Shown: positions 1 through 9,068, numbered from the stretch's first letter. The stretch is 64,000 nt of DNA from Paenibacillus_AR mesotrionivorans (GCF_046098205.1 NZ_JBJURJ010000017.1:124001-188000); one strand, 5' to 3'. The notes: generated from the sequence alone by a model not told the origin. Numbers and translations are program-made.

Positions 1-1029
1 TGGTATCTCCGTCACGGTGATGGTCGCCATGGGTACCGATCATTAACGGATGGGCTACATCCGCCCAAAACACCGAATTACGCACTATCACATGCCGGGT
101 GTCCCCCCCATAATCCCAGCGTGTCCCGTAAATGGCGATACAGTCATCAGAGGTACGCAGGAACACATCATTAATTTCGATATGGGAGCAAGCCATCATA
201 TCAATCCCGTCGGACCAGCCGCGGGTGCTGAAGGATTTGAAGTTGCGGATGCGGACATGCTCCGATTTCCCCAGATAAATGCTGTAATGCGGAGGATCCA
301 CAGCGATGATGCCTTCCACCTCAATATTCCGGGAGAACACAATACGGACACCCCGCAGCGCCGAAAACCGGTGATAATCCGCCAAATACAGCAGCCCTCT
401 GCCGCGGATCACCACATCCTCCACCCGCTCGCAGACGAAGGATCCCGCTACAACGGCACCGCCCGCCACATAGACGGTGGTACCGGAGGGGATGCGCAGA
501 ATCCCCTCCTCCAGCCAATGGAAGCCGGGTCCGAAATACAGCGTATCCGGCGTTTTACCCTCTGGTCCCTTGGGAGTTTGGGCCAAACGGTAAATATCCT
601 CCGTCCGGTGGATGGCGGGTTTCAGGAACAAAACATGACCCGCTTCCGGATCAGGCACATCCGTCTCCAGCGGGTTGGCGAACAGATGCAGATTGGAGAA
701 ACGTCGGCCGTTCACCTCAATAGACAGCTTCCGCGGCCGGTCCAGAGTGAAGCTGATCCGGTTCTCCTCCCGCCTGTACACCATCCCAACAGACAGCGGC
801 CGGATTATCACCTGCTCCACAGGCTCCGTCAAGCTTTCCACCTCTACCTCCACGGTTCCCCCCATATCAAAATAGACCATGGAAGCACGCCGCACCTCAT
901 GCATATCCACCTTCACTTCATACACGAATACGTCCTGCCATTCTCCTCCAGGCACCCGGACACGCACGGCGAAATCCTCCCGGCCAACAGCCCCCATGGG
1001 AGCCCCATACACTACCACTTTGTTCATCG
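1..1029 (-). CDS. GH28-like right-handed beta-helix glycosidase, C-terminus cut by window edge
   Basis: Leftward gene starting with ATG at 1029 behind an AGAGAGG ribosome site and running off the left edge after 343 codons without a stop. It begins MNKVVVYGAP. Residues 1-90 look like a small beta domain; a repetitive beta-helix follows. Three GH28 (polygalacturonase superfamily) signatures are visible in order: SDGID at about 273-277, SDDCIA at about 294-299 and GTHG at about 332-335, matching the family NTDGID, DD and GHG sites that carry the catalytic aspartates and histidine. No secretion signal is seen, so it probably acts on imported oligosaccharides. It follows the ABC permease gene after 157 bp and is probably in the same operon. 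Family assignment is good; substrate (pectic or another uronate glycan) is inference. Confidence 0.85.
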
Positions 1030-1186
1030 GATCGGTTCCTCTCTCTATAGATATATACGTCCAACCTATTCTACCTTCCGGGCAGAGCGGCCATCAGGAT
1101 GGTTTTTTTAACGATCACCCCGAATTTTCATCCGAAACGGGGTAAAAACCGCCCCTGAACACTCCAGAAGCGGCTTATGGATGGTA

Positions 1187-2014
1187 TTACCCTTTGGTGG
1201 CACCGGCGGCAATTCCTTTGACAAAATACTTCTGTAAGGCAACAAAGACGATCAGCACCGGGATAATAGACATTGTGGTTCCGGCGAACACCATATCCCA
1301 CTGGGAGGCCAGCTCGCCGACAAATTTGAAAATTTCCACAATCATGGTCCGTTTGTCCGAGTGAAGAATCAGGCTGGGCATCAGGAAGTCGTTCCAGATT
1401 CCAAGACCCTGCAGCACCACCATACTTGCCGTACAGGGACCCAAAAGCGGGAATACAATTTGCCAGAAAATCCGGAACCGGGAGCAGCCGTCGATGGCTG
1501 CCGCCTCCTCGATCTCCGCCGGAATACCCTTGATGAAGCTGGTGAACAGCAGCACACCCATTCCCACTGAGCCGGAAATATAAATCAGAATCGGGGCAGT
1601 TAAGGTTCCATAAAGCCCCAGGGTGCGCATTTCCTTAAAGAGGGGAATCATATATACCTGGAACGGGATCATCATACCTGCCAGGTAGTACACATACACC
1701 GCATTGCTCCACTTCCGTTTGGTCCGTTCAATGGCATAGGCCGCCATAGGAATCAGCAGAATCATGAACGCGATGGACACAACCGTTAATATTAGACTAT
1801 TTAACATAGCTCTTGGAAAATCTGTCTCCGTAAGCAAGTATTTGAAGCTTTCCAGGTAAAAACTTGAAGGCAGAGCAATGGCATCACGCAAAATTTCACC
1901 GTTGGACTTGAAGGCCGAAATCAGGCTGAAGTATACCGGGAAGAAAAAGAAGATGCCCAATAAGATGGCTAAAACCAATAATGCGATATCGATCCATTTC
2001 TTAGATTTGTTCAT
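1187..2014 (-). CDS. Carbohydrate ABC transporter permease, MalG type
   Basis: A 275-residue membrane protein with about six transmembrane helices; the first covers residues 10-32. The cytoplasmic EAA loop that docks the ATPase is visible as EEAAAIDGCSRFRIFWQIVF near residue 170. The C-terminus KGIAAGATKG is typical of sugar permeases of the MalG/LacG/YtcP group. It starts one base after the stop of the MalF-type partner, with a GGGAGG site inside the end of that gene, so the two are translationally coupled. No ATPase gene is present in the operon. Bacillota of this type usually share one MsmX-like ATPase among several sugar importers, which is probably the case here. Confidence 0.93.
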   Translation of the reverse strand: MNKSKKWIDIALLVLAILLGIFFFFPVYFSLISAFKSNGEILRDAIALPSSFYLESFKYLLTETDFPRAMLNSLILTVVSIAFMILLIPMAAYAIERTKRKWSNAVYVYYLAGMMIPFQVYMIPLFKEMRTLGLYGTLTAPILIYISGSVGMGVLLFTSFIKGIPAEIEEAAAIDGCSRFRIFWQIVFPLLGPCTASMVVLQGLGIWNDFLMPSLILHSDKRTMIVEIFKFVGELASQWDMVFAGTTMSIIPVLIVFVALQKYFVKGIAAGATKG

Positions 2015-2015
2015 C

Positions 2016-2942
2016 TTACATTTGCACCTCCCGCTGCCGCAGCAGCTTGGCCTGAATTAAGGATACGACGAGAATCAGGACGAATAATACCAGAGACAAT
2101 GCGGTGCCGTAGCCCTGCCGCAGCTCGCCGAAGCCAACCTTGTACACAATATACGTGAGAGTTTCCGTGGCAAACCCCGGACCCCCGTCTGTCATAACGG
2201 CAATCTGGTCGAAGATTTTTAACGCGCTGATCATCGAAAGCATCACGGATACCGTCATGGCCCCTGCCAGCAGAGGGAAGGTCACATGCCGGAACTGCTG
2301 CCAGCGGTTGGCTCCGTCAATGGCGGCCGCCTCATGAAGCTCTGGGGGGATACCCTGGAGACCCGCCAGATAAATAATCATATAATACCCGGCGCCTTTC
2401 CAGACGGTGGTGATAATAATGGCCATCAGGGCATATTTGGGGCTGCCCAGCCAGTCCACCTTCAGGCTTTCCAGCCCGATCCGCTCCAGAAGCTGATTGA
2501 TGACACCGAAGTTGTAGTTGAAAATAATTGCCCATACAAAACCCATTACAATGCCGCTCAGCAGCACCGGGAAATAGAAAATACTGCGGAAGAGATTCTT
2601 GAACCACTTCACCTGATCCACCAGCATCGCCAGCATAATGGCCAGAATATTCTCCAGCACCACCAGGGAGATGGATATAATCAATGTATTTTTCAACGCA
2701 TTATAGACACGCTCACTGTGGAACATTTCCACAAAATTATCAAAGCCGATATAGTGAATGGTATCGCTGACCCCATCCCAGTTGGTGAAGCTCAGATTAA
2801 AGCTATTTAAGGTCGGATAAATCACGAACAAGGTATACAAGATAAAGGAAGGCAGAATGAACAATATCGAGAAAGCAGGCCACTTTTTCTTTTTTGACGC
2901 CGCCCTGGTTGTTGCAGCTTGAATGGTCTCTGTATTTGCCAT
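2016..2942 (-). CDS. Carbohydrate ABC transporter permease, MalF type
   Basis: A 308-residue integral membrane protein. After a basic cytoplasmic N-terminus (KKKKWP near 18-23) come about six helices. The EAA motif is HEAAAIDGANRWQQFRHVTFP near residue 205, and the sequence GGPGFATETL near 262 is typical of MalF/UgpA-like subunits. It is the second gene of a leftward binding protein-permease-permease-GH28 operon and has an AGGAGTGAG ribosome site before ATG at 2942. It would form the heterodimeric channel with the next gene. The substrate cannot be read from the permease itself. Confidence 0.93.
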   Translation of the reverse strand: MANTETIQAATTRAASKKKKWPAFSILFILPSFILYTLFVIYPTLNSFNLSFTNWDGVSDTIHYIGFDNFVEMFHSERVYNALKNTLIISISLVVLENILAIMLAMLVDQVKWFKNLFRSIFYFPVLLSGIVMGFVWAIIFNYNFGVINQLLERIGLESLKVDWLGSPKYALMAIIITTVWKGAGYYMIIYLAGLQGIPPELHEAAAIDGANRWQQFRHVTFPLLAGAMTVSVMLSMISALKIFDQIAVMTDGGPGFATETLTYIVYKVGFGELRQGYGTALSLVLFVLILVVSLIQAKLLRQREVQM

Positions 2943-3026
2943 ACTCTCACTCCTAAGAACAGCAATTTAAGGAAGGGGCCGCCTTGCCCGGGTTTGCCTG
3001 GAAGGTTGCCCCATTCCCTGTTTACC

Positions 3027-4388
3027 TTATTTCCCCGCTGCGTTCGCCTTGATGTTGGCATCCCACTCGGCATCGGCCTTCTTCATGTATTCCACGCTGA
3101 AGTCGCCCTTGGTCAGCCATTCCTGAGCCATCTTGTAGAACCAGTTACGCCATTGAGGAGGCATTTGATTTTCTCCCCAGAAGGAGTTAATCTGCAGGCT
3201 CTTGATGGTTTTGCTGTCATTCATAACCTCCAGCACCCGCTGCATTTGCGGAACCGCCTCATACGTAATCGCTTCCTTGGTGGTCGGAATGCCGTTAACA
3301 GACTTCATATATTTGGTGTATTGATCCTTGGAGAAGAAGAACTTCACAAATTCCGTAATCGCCGCTTTTTTGTCGGCATCGCCATTGGCCTTGGTGGAGA
3401 TGGACCAGCCCTGCAGGGTGTTCAGACCGTTGACAATCACTCTGCCCTTGCGGTCCGGCACCGGGTACCAGCCATAGTCGAACTTGGGATCAGCCTGGCT
3501 GATTTGGGAGAACATCCAGGGTCCGGAGAACAGCTGGGCGGCTTTTCCTGTAACCAGCATGGAGGCCGTCTGATTATCGGCGGTGCTCAGGAAGCCTTTT
3601 TCCACATAACCCTTGGTGAACAATTCCGTGAAGTCCTGCATGGCTTGGAGCGGTGCAGGATCCGTAAAGCTCGCTTGGCCTTTGGTCCGTTTGGAGTTCC
3701 AGTTGGGATCATCCGCCAGCATGCCGTCCATGAAGAATTTATTAATCCAGAAGCCCCAGTGGAAAATATCCTTGCCGCCGAAGGTGATCGGTGTAATTCC
3801 CTTTGCCTTCAGCTTCTCTTGGATGGCCAAGAACTCATCGTAGGTTTTGGGCTCTGCAGTCACTCCCGCATCAGCATACGCCTTCTTGCTGTAGATAATG
3901 CCTTGCGGTGCGGTGCCTGCGATAGGAGCCGTCCAGTTCTTGCCGTTCAGCTTCGGTGCGTCGGAGAACAGGCTCAGCCATTCGGCTGGAAGCTCGGCGA
4001 TTTTGCCGGCTTCGGAGAATAATTGGGTATCGCGCATCTCTACCAGGTCGGGAAATTCGCCAACGGCATCCTTTGTCTTTAACCAATCCAGGTAAGAAGC
4101 CATGCCGCCTTCTGACAGGTCGGTAATTTTGATGTTGGGATTCGCTTTGGTGAACGCCGCTACAGCATCTGCCATAGCTTGTTTGGATGCAGGATCGCCG
4201 GTGGCGTAGCCGATGGTGAAGCTCACATTTTTCTTCGGTGCCGTGCTGGCCGCTGTTGTTGCTCCTGCGGATGCCGCCGGGCTTGCGTCCGAGCCGGAGG
4301 ACTTGTCTCCGCCGCATGCGGTCAGGACCAGGGATAACGCCATCGCGCCCGAGACGGATACTGCTAACGCTTTTTTGGTAAGTGCCAT
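3027..4388 (-). CDS. Extracellular sugar-binding lipoprotein of ABC importer
   Basis: A 453-residue family 1 solute-binding protein. The N-terminus MALTKKALAV followed by a hydrophobic stretch and LTACGG is a lipoprotein signal, so the mature protein is anchored to the outer face of the membrane at Cys25. A low-complexity Ser/Ala/Thr linker covers residues 26-50. The body, with TIGYATGDPA at its start, ends in WLTKGDFS and AEWDANIKA, typical of this family. It has a strong GGGAGG site and is the first gene of the operon with the two permeases and the GH28 gene. Its promoter carries the 21-bp-spaced box pair also found upstream of the YesS-like regulator at 34.8 kb. Confidence 0.92.
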   Translation of the reverse strand: MALTKKALAVSVSGAMALSLVLTACGGDKSSGSDASPAASAGATTAASTAPKKNVSFTIGYATGDPASKQAMADAVAAFTKANPNIKITDLSEGGMASYLDWLKTKDAVGEFPDLVEMRDTQLFSEAGKIAELPAEWLSLFSDAPKLNGKNWTAPIAGTAPQGIIYSKKAYADAGVTAEPKTYDEFLAIQEKLKAKGITPITFGGKDIFHWGFWINKFFMDGMLADDPNWNSKRTKGQASFTDPAPLQAMQDFTELFTKGYVEKGFLSTADNQTASMLVTGKAAQLFSGPWMFSQISQADPKFDYGWYPVPDRKGRVIVNGLNTLQGWSISTKANGDADKKAAITEFVKFFFSKDQYTKYMKSVNGIPTTKEAITYEAVPQMQRVLEVMNDSKTIKSLQINSFWGENQMPPQWRNWFYKMAQEWLTKGDFSVEYMKKADAEWDANIKANAAGK

Positions 4389-4476
4389 TTGTATTTAGCC
4401 TCCCCTTATATGATCAAGCTTTCTTCCGGAGAACCTTGCCTGTATTCAACTTGATGCTGTTCCCCTTCCGTGATTT

Positions 4477-4538
4477 AAGACTATCATACCCCCAAAATTT
4501 TTAGTATGCGGTTTTTTCAGTTCGATATGCGGGAATTT
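4477..4538 (-). promoter_or_regulatory. Promoter with two 13-bp boxes 21 bp apart (site A)
   Basis: On the + strand, TATGCGGTTTTTT at 4505-4517 and the weaker TATGCGGGAATTT at 4526-4538 start exactly 21 bp apart. On the coding strand they read AAAAAACCGCATA. A TATGAT at 4488-4483 is a possible -10, with TAGTCT at 4483-4478 as an alternative. Direct repeats spaced two helical turns and touching the -35 region are typical of AraC-type activators. Confidence 0.65.
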
Positions 4539-4614
4539 AAGATGTTGTCTACAAGATGATATGAAAACAGGGTGTGTATGTTTTTTGTTTCGGGAACATT
4601 TGTTCCTGTGTAGC

Positions 4615-4651
4615 AACAAAAAATACCGGCAGCCCGAATCGGGTTACCGGT
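4615..4651 (-). terminator. Rho-independent terminator of the beta-rich small gene
   Basis: On the minus strand ACCGG...CCCG pairs with CGGG...CCGGT and is followed by ATTTTTTG. It lies just after the stop of the gene ending at 4670. Confidence 0.8.
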
Positions 4652-4669
4652 TTCATTATTCGTATAAAC

Positions 4670-5107
4670 TCAACCTCCGCTAAGCCCATCGGCAATCAGG
4701 ATGCCGTTGAAATTCTCCGGTCCTATCCGGATTGTCCCCAGGAGGTTGGAGGATACAAATGCCGTGTAGACTAACAAGGGAGTCAGGGTCGGATTATAAT
4801 CGGCTGCGGAGAATGTGATGATCTGGGGCGCTAGGACGCTGAGGCTGAATGTCGAGGTAGCCGAATATACGACAGGGTCGGTAGCCAAGGTACCTCTCAC
4901 CACAGTGACCGTAATCCCCACCAGTGCCAAAGGAAGCTGGACAGCGATAGTCCCCGTCAACAGGACCCGAGGAGTGCCTGTAGCTCCATCGGCGTTCAAG
5001 CCAATCTGGCCGAACAACTGGGGAGTATCGACGACCAGTATCGGAATGGCGATGGAGTTGGAAGTGCTGGCATTCTGGGAAGTCCTTCCATCAATTAAAA
5101 TACCCAA
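4670..5107 (-). CDS. Small beta-rich protein of unknown function, TTG start
   Basis: A 145-residue protein in the chosen frame, beginning (M)GILIDGRTSQ. I chose TTG at 5107 because AGGAGGTGA sits five bases before it; an ATG nine codons upstream (5134) has no ribosome site and would place that site inside the gene. The sequence is rich in Val, Thr, Ile and Leu with alternating hydrophobic residues (VQLPLALVGITVTVVRG, YSATSTFSLSV), suggesting a beta-sandwich. The C-terminus has TIRIGPENFNG. No signal peptide or catalytic motif is visible. It resembles small surface or spore-coat-associated proteins of Paenibacillus in composition, but that is a weak impression. It has its own terminator. Confidence 0.7.
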   Translation of the reverse strand: MGILIDGRTSQNASTSNSIAIPILVVDTPQLFGQIGLNADGATGTPRVLLTGTIAVQLPLALVGITVTVVRGTLATDPVVYSATSTFSLSVLAPQIITFSAADYNPTLTPLLVYTAFVSSNLLGTIRIGPENFNGILIADGLSGG

Positions 5108-5346
5108 TGCAATCACCTCCTGCTGTGGATTCAAAATATTATATTATGTTGGTGCACCAAGGGTGTGCAAGAACCTGCAGATGCAACGGATACCCAGAAA
5201 AATCCGCACACGCACGGAAAAATGGATAGCCTTCCCGTTTCATTCACACAAGCCCGGAATATGATAGACCAACAGGACGTATCGGCGGTGATGGTAACAA
5301 TACAGTGGAATTGTTCCCGAGCCCGTCATGAAGGAGCGTAGAGCTG

Positions 5347-6060
5347 ATGCCGGCCAAAGTTTCCATTCTGATTCCGTTCTATAATTGTCCGTATGTAGAC
5401 CGGGCTATCGAAAGCGCGCTTCAACAAACCTATCCCGATGTAGAAGTTATCGTCATCGACGACGGCTCAACCAAACATGTACCGCTGATAAAACCTTACA
5501 CCAAACATATCCGTTACATTCGCAAGCCCAATGGCGGCACCGCCAGCGCATTGAACAGGGGAATCCGACTTGCCGGCGGGACTTACATCTCTTGGCTCAG
5601 CTCAGATGATGTTTATTATCCTGACAAGCTGGAAAGCCAGATTGCGTTTATGGAAGAACGCAAGGCAGAGGCGAGCTTCAGCAATTTTGACCTGATCGAT
5701 GAAACAGGGAATATGATCAAAACCGCGGCGGCAGCCAAATTTTCCAATACGCTTGAGCTTCTCCGCCACATGCTCTGGGGCAATCCCATTAACGGCTGCA
5801 CTGTTGTTGTGTTCAGAAGCCTGCTGGTGAAATTCCAACTGTTTAACGAGAAACTGCCCTACACCCATGACTTTGATATGTGGTACCGACTGCTGGTGGC
5901 CGGGACGGATTTTCACTTTATGGACAAAAGCACGGTGCAGTACAGGAAGCACGTCCAGGCAAGCAGTGTCCTGCATATGGAGCAGGTAGAGCAGGAAGCC
6001 AACTCTACCAGAGCCCAGTATGAGGAGCAGGTCATCGCCCGAATGATTGAACTCCAATAA
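5347..6060 (+). CDS. Family 2 glycosyltransferase
   Basis: A 237-residue GT-A fold protein. It opens with VSILIPFYNCPYVDRAIES and VIVIDDGS near residues 5-40, the nucleotide-sugar binding start of GT2, followed by NGGTASALNRGI. The acidic SSDDVYYPDKLE near residue 86-97 is the metal and donor binding region, and YTHDFDMWYRLL near 180 contains the ED/DFD-like acceptor-site acidic residues. There are no membrane helices, so it is cytoplasmic or peripheral. AAGGAG precedes the ATG. It is a single gene, convergent with the lacI-type gene 20 bp downstream. Acceptor and sugar cannot be told from sequence. Confidence 0.9.
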   Translation: MPAKVSILIPFYNCPYVDRAIESALQQTYPDVEVIVIDDGSTKHVPLIKPYTKHIRYIRKPNGGTASALNRGIRLAGGTYISWLSSDDVYYPDKLESQIAFMEERKAEASFSNFDLIDETGNMIKTAAAAKFSNTLELLRHMLWGNPINGCTVVVFRSLLVKFQLFNEKLPYTHDFDMWYRLLVAGTDFHFMDKSTVQYRKHVQASSVLHMEQVEQEANSTRAQYEEQVIARMIELQ

Positions 6061-6079
6061 ACCTAGTAACGGATACTTC

Positions 6080-7159
6080 CTATTTGCCTGCTGTGGAGCT
6101 GCGGATGACCAGCTCGCAGGCCAGGCTGATTTTCTCGAAGGGTTTGTCCGGGTCCCGGGTACGGTCCAGAAGGGCGGCAACAGCCCTTTCTCCCAGCTGC
6201 ACCTTTTTGACATGGACGGTGGTTAGCGGAACGTTGGCCTCACGGCTCTCCCCGATATCATCGAATCCTGTAACGGACACCTCCTCCGGAACCCGGATTC
6301 CCTTCTCCTCCAACACTGCCAACGCGGCCATAGCAATCTCGTCGTTGGCGCAAACCCACGCTGTAGGCAAGGATGGATGTCCAGCCGGCAACCCGTCCAA
6401 TTGCTTCTGCAGCAAGCGGATGTTGGCCTCTCTGTCCGTTCCCGAAAGCGGCAGCTTGCCTGTACGCGGATCCACTTGGATGTCCTGCTCCTCCAGCGTC
6501 TTGCGGTAGCCCATCCATCTGTCCGCGAAGCTTCTGGAGAAGCCCGTATCCCCCAGAAACCAGAAGGCTCTGTGGCCCAAAGCCAGCAAATGCCCGGTCA
6601 ATGCCGCCATGCTGTCCATATTGGAGGCAAAAACCGTATCGGACGGCACCAGGGAATCCTCGTGATCCGTCAATACGAAGGGCAAACCAAGACGCTGTAC
6701 CTCCAACAGCATGGAGGTGGAGATGTCGCCTACGCCAATCACCCCCAGAAGCCGCTCCGGCTTCAGGAGTGTTTGCAGATGCTCCGCAGTGTGCTCCGTC
6801 AGAATCAGCATCCCCAGATTCAACCGGGATAAGGCATTGCCGATTCCATTTACAATGACACCCCAAAACCCCGAGTCCATATTTTGCAGCCTAACGTTAG
6901 GCATCAGAACAGCTACTACCGCTCGTTTGTTTGGCTCTAACCGGTAATCTGACGCGGCTTCAGATCCCAATTTAGTTTGTTCACCCGCACTTTTTTGAGT
7001 CTTCTGCTGCTTCAAATACCCCAGCTGGGTGGCGGTTTCTATAATCCGCTCCCTGGTTTTGGCACTGACCCCGCTTTTCCCCGCCAAAGCCTTGGATACA
7101 GCATACTTGGACAAGCCCACCATATCCGCAATCTGCTGCATGCTTACCTTTTTGCCCAT
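6080..7159 (-). CDS. LacI/GalR-family transcriptional regulator
   Basis: A 359-residue regulator. The N-terminal helix-turn-helix MQQIADMVGLSKYAVSKALA (about 6-25) and hinge helix are followed by an unusually long linker (about 55-80), then a periplasmic-binding-protein-like effector domain (AVVAVLMPNVRLQNMDSGFW; later AWVCANDEIAMAA and VSVTGFDDI). It is divergent from the cellobiose 2-epimerase-like gene, so its probable targets are that gene and its own promoter in the 314-bp gap. A CTAACGGA core like that of the repeats near 8.8 kb occurs at 7199-7206 in its own promoter region. The effector is unknown; a manno-disaccharide would fit the context. Confidence 0.92.
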   Translation of the reverse strand: MGKKVSMQQIADMVGLSKYAVSKALAGKSGVSAKTRERIIETATQLGYLKQQKTQKSAGEQTKLGSEAASDYRLEPNKRAVVAVLMPNVRLQNMDSGFWGVIVNGIGNALSRLNLGMLILTEHTAEHLQTLLKPERLLGVIGVGDISTSMLLEVQRLGLPFVLTDHEDSLVPSDTVFASNMDSMAALTGHLLALGHRAFWFLGDTGFSRSFADRWMGYRKTLEEQDIQVDPRTGKLPLSGTDREANIRLLQKQLDGLPAGHPSLPTAWVCANDEIAMAALAVLEEKGIRVPEEVSVTGFDDIGESREANVPLTTVHVKKVQLGERAVAALLDRTRDPDKPFEKISLACELVIRSSTAGK

Positions 7160-7232
7160 GGGTACCCCCTTGATCCGTCTGTTTCAATACCACTTATACT
7201 AACGGAAGCAGGAGCGGTTTACAAGAAATTTT

Positions 7233-7278
7233 GTTAGCTTAATTTTCATTGACGTTAGCAAAAAAACAGGTTTACACT
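7233..7278 (+). promoter_or_regulatory. Promoter of the epimerase gene with paired GTTAGC sites
   Basis: TTGACG at 7249-7254 and TACACT at 7273-7278 are separated by 18 bp and form a plausible promoter toward the epimerase gene. GTTAGC occurs at 7233-7238 and 7254-7259, exactly 21 bp apart, one copy overlapping the -35. These may be the binding sites of the divergent LacI-type regulator. The assignment is by position only. Confidence 0.45.
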
Positions 7279-7287
7279 GATCGTAAT

Positions 7288-7450
7288 TAGGCGTGTCTGA
7301 AAACTCCGAGAGGAGCAGATTTTAACGAATTTTCGTTCATGGCAAGGCACTTTTCCGCAGGCGTACCGGGGGTACGTCAAGGGAAAGTAACGCAGCAAGG
7401 GACGAAAAGGCGATGAAAGATGCCCTCAACGAGTTTTCAGACACGCCCTA
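7288..7450. mobile_element. Probable 160-bp MITE with 17-bp terminal inverted repeats and flanking TA
   Basis: GGCGTGTCTGAAAACTC at 7290-7306 is repeated inverted at 7431-7447, and both ends abut a TA dinucleotide (TAGG at the left; CCCTA at the right, with one extra C). The interior has no coding capacity. Perfect terminal repeats, small size and a TA target suggest a non-autonomous relative of IS630/Tc1-mariner elements. It lies between the promoter and the ribosome site of the epimerase gene, so it is transcribed as part of the 5' leader and can fold into a long hairpin. No transposase is present in the window. Confidence 0.7.
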
Positions 7451-7473
7451 GCTAACACAGGAGGTATACCATT

Positions 7474-8673
7474 ATGCAGCCCCAGCAGCTTTTGCAGGAG
7501 ATGTCTGTGGAATTGGATGATATTCTGCAGTTCTGGCTTACGCATACGCAAGATCATATGAACGGCGGTTTTATCGGCCGCATCGACTCCGACATGACCG
7601 TTCATCCGCAAGCGCCTAAAGGCCTTGTGCTGCATGCCCGGATTCTCTGGAGCTTCGCCCGTGCATACCGGCATGAGCCCCGCCCGGAATACCGGATGAT
7701 AGCCGACAGGGCTCTCCACTACCTGGAAACCCGCTTCCGGGACCCTTTACATCCGGGCTTCTTCTGGACAGTGGACCATCTGGGCCAGCCGCTTGACACG
7801 AAGAAACAGATATACGGCCAGGCCTTTTACCTCTACGGTATTACGGAATATATTCTGGCCACAGGCAGGACGGAGCTGTTGGATTTAGCGGAAGAGCTGT
7901 TTGAGGTCATCGAAAAAAGCTTTGACCCGGTGCACAGCGGCTACGTGGACGTGTTTGCCCGGAATTGGTCCCGGGACGATAGTCTGCGCCTGGGCGAGCA
8001 GGACCAGAATGCGGTCAAAACCATGAATACCCACCTGCACATTCTGGAAGCGTACACGAATTACTTCCGGGTGTGCAGGAGCAGCAGGCTGGAGGCTCAG
8101 CTCCGGCGTCTGCTTGAGGATACGCTGCAGCATATTGTCAACCGGGAGAACGGACATTTTCTGATGTTCTTTGAAGAAGATTGGACCAGCATGTCAGACA
8201 TAATCTCCTACGGTCATGATATTGAAGGCAGCTGGCTGCTGCTGGAGGCCGCCGAGGTTCTCGGCGATGAGGCGCTTCTGGCCCGTACCCGGGAGATAAC
8301 GCTGCAGATGGCAGATGTTGTCCTTCGCGAGGGTGTGGATACGGACGGCGGTGTAATGTGGGAAGGCGATGCAGCAGGTGTAGTTGACGGAGACAAACAT
8401 TGGTGGGGACAAGCGGAAGCCGTTGTCGGCTTCGTCAACGCCTGGCAGCTCTCCGGCGAAGAGCGGTACTGGCAAGCGGCAGCCAACTGCTGGAGCTTCA
8501 CACGGGACCATATCGTGGACAGGACCAACGGAGAATGGTTCTGGAAAACAGACCGGGCCGGGACCCCGGCTCAGGAAGACCCGAAGGTAAGCGAATGGAA
8601 ATGCCCCTACCATAACAGCAGGGCCTGCTTCGAGATTATAACCCGGCTGGGCGAAGGCGTTCAGCCGCAATAA
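7474..8673 (+). CDS. AGE-family sugar 2-epimerase, probable cellobiose 2-epimerase
   Basis: A 399-residue (alpha/alpha)6-barrel enzyme of the N-acylglucosamine 2-epimerase family. GHDIEGSWLL near residue 248 and KCPYHNSR near 375 carry the histidines used for general acid-base catalysis in cellobiose 2-epimerases, and DKHWWGQAEAVVG near 307 is also conserved. These enzymes convert the reducing-end glucose or mannose of beta-1,4-disaccharides, for example mannobiose to mannosylglucose. The next gene encodes a GH130_1 phosphorylase that uses exactly that product, which supports this specificity over N-acetylglucosamine epimerase. It is cytoplasmic, with no signal. GGAGG lies 9 bases before the ATG. 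The leader contains the MITE. Confidence 0.88.
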   Translation: MQPQQLLQEMSVELDDILQFWLTHTQDHMNGGFIGRIDSDMTVHPQAPKGLVLHARILWSFARAYRHEPRPEYRMIADRALHYLETRFRDPLHPGFFWTVDHLGQPLDTKKQIYGQAFYLYGITEYILATGRTELLDLAEELFEVIEKSFDPVHSGYVDVFARNWSRDDSLRLGEQDQNAVKTMNTHLHILEAYTNYFRVCRSSRLEAQLRRLLEDTLQHIVNRENGHFLMFFEEDWTSMSDIISYGHDIEGSWLLLEAAEVLGDEALLARTREITLQMADVVLREGVDTDGGVMWEGDAAGVVDGDKHWWGQAEAVVGFVNAWQLSGEERYWQAAANCWSFTRDHIVDRTNGEWFWKTDRAGTPAQEDPKVSEWKCPYHNSRACFEIITRLGEGVQPQ

Positions 8674-8780
8674 AGCAGCGCCGGTGCGCCCAGCATTTTG
8701 CTGACACAACCCGCTTCTCTTGTACACAACAACTTTGCCGCCCACATGTACCCCAGTCCAACCGCGTTCCCTGTACTATC

Positions 8781-9068
8781 GGACTTCACAAGTGCTAGCT
8801 TCTCTCGTACTCTAACGGACTTCACAAGTGCTAGCTTCTCTCGTACTCTAACGGACTTCACAAGTGCTAGCTTCTCTCATACTCTAACGGACTCCACGGA
8901 CGCTATGTTGCTGATTATGGCACTTTTGAAATTCTAACGGACTCCAGCGCCGCTATTGCCTGCTTCTCCCCTAATTTTAACCCACGAGAGGCAACATAAG
9001 GTCCATGGAGTCCGTTAGCCACCCAAAAGCGGCGTTTCAGCCCATATAACGCTCCTCTTGTCCGTTAG
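8781..9068. repeat. Intergenic repeat family 1: 36-bp tandem triplet plus ~50-bp-spaced CTAACGGAC cores
   Basis: The 447-bp gap between the epimerase and phosphorylase genes has no credible gene. A 36-bp unit beginning GGACTTCACAAGTGCTAGCT repeats head to tail at 8781-8816, 8817-8852 and 8853-8888 with nearly perfect identity. CTAACGGAC cores lie at 8812, 8848, 8884 and 8934. The inverse, GTCCGTTAG, lies at 9010 and 9060. Outside the tandem triplet the spacing is 50 bp. Related CTAACGGA repeats are, to my knowledge, common between Paenibacillus genes. The function is unknown; the inverted halves could fold in RNA. Confidence 0.85.

Noticed and set aside
1097..1109. Fourth copy of the TATGCGGTTTTTT box ahead of the GH28 gene
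   Set aside because: Only GGTTTTTT matches and no convincing partner lies 21 bp away; could be chance, although a TAGAAT lies at a similar distance.
50..1111. 353-codon open frame on + at the left edge
   Set aside because: It mirrors the leftward GH28-like gene, which has the SDGID, SDDCIA and GTHG motifs and a ribosome site.
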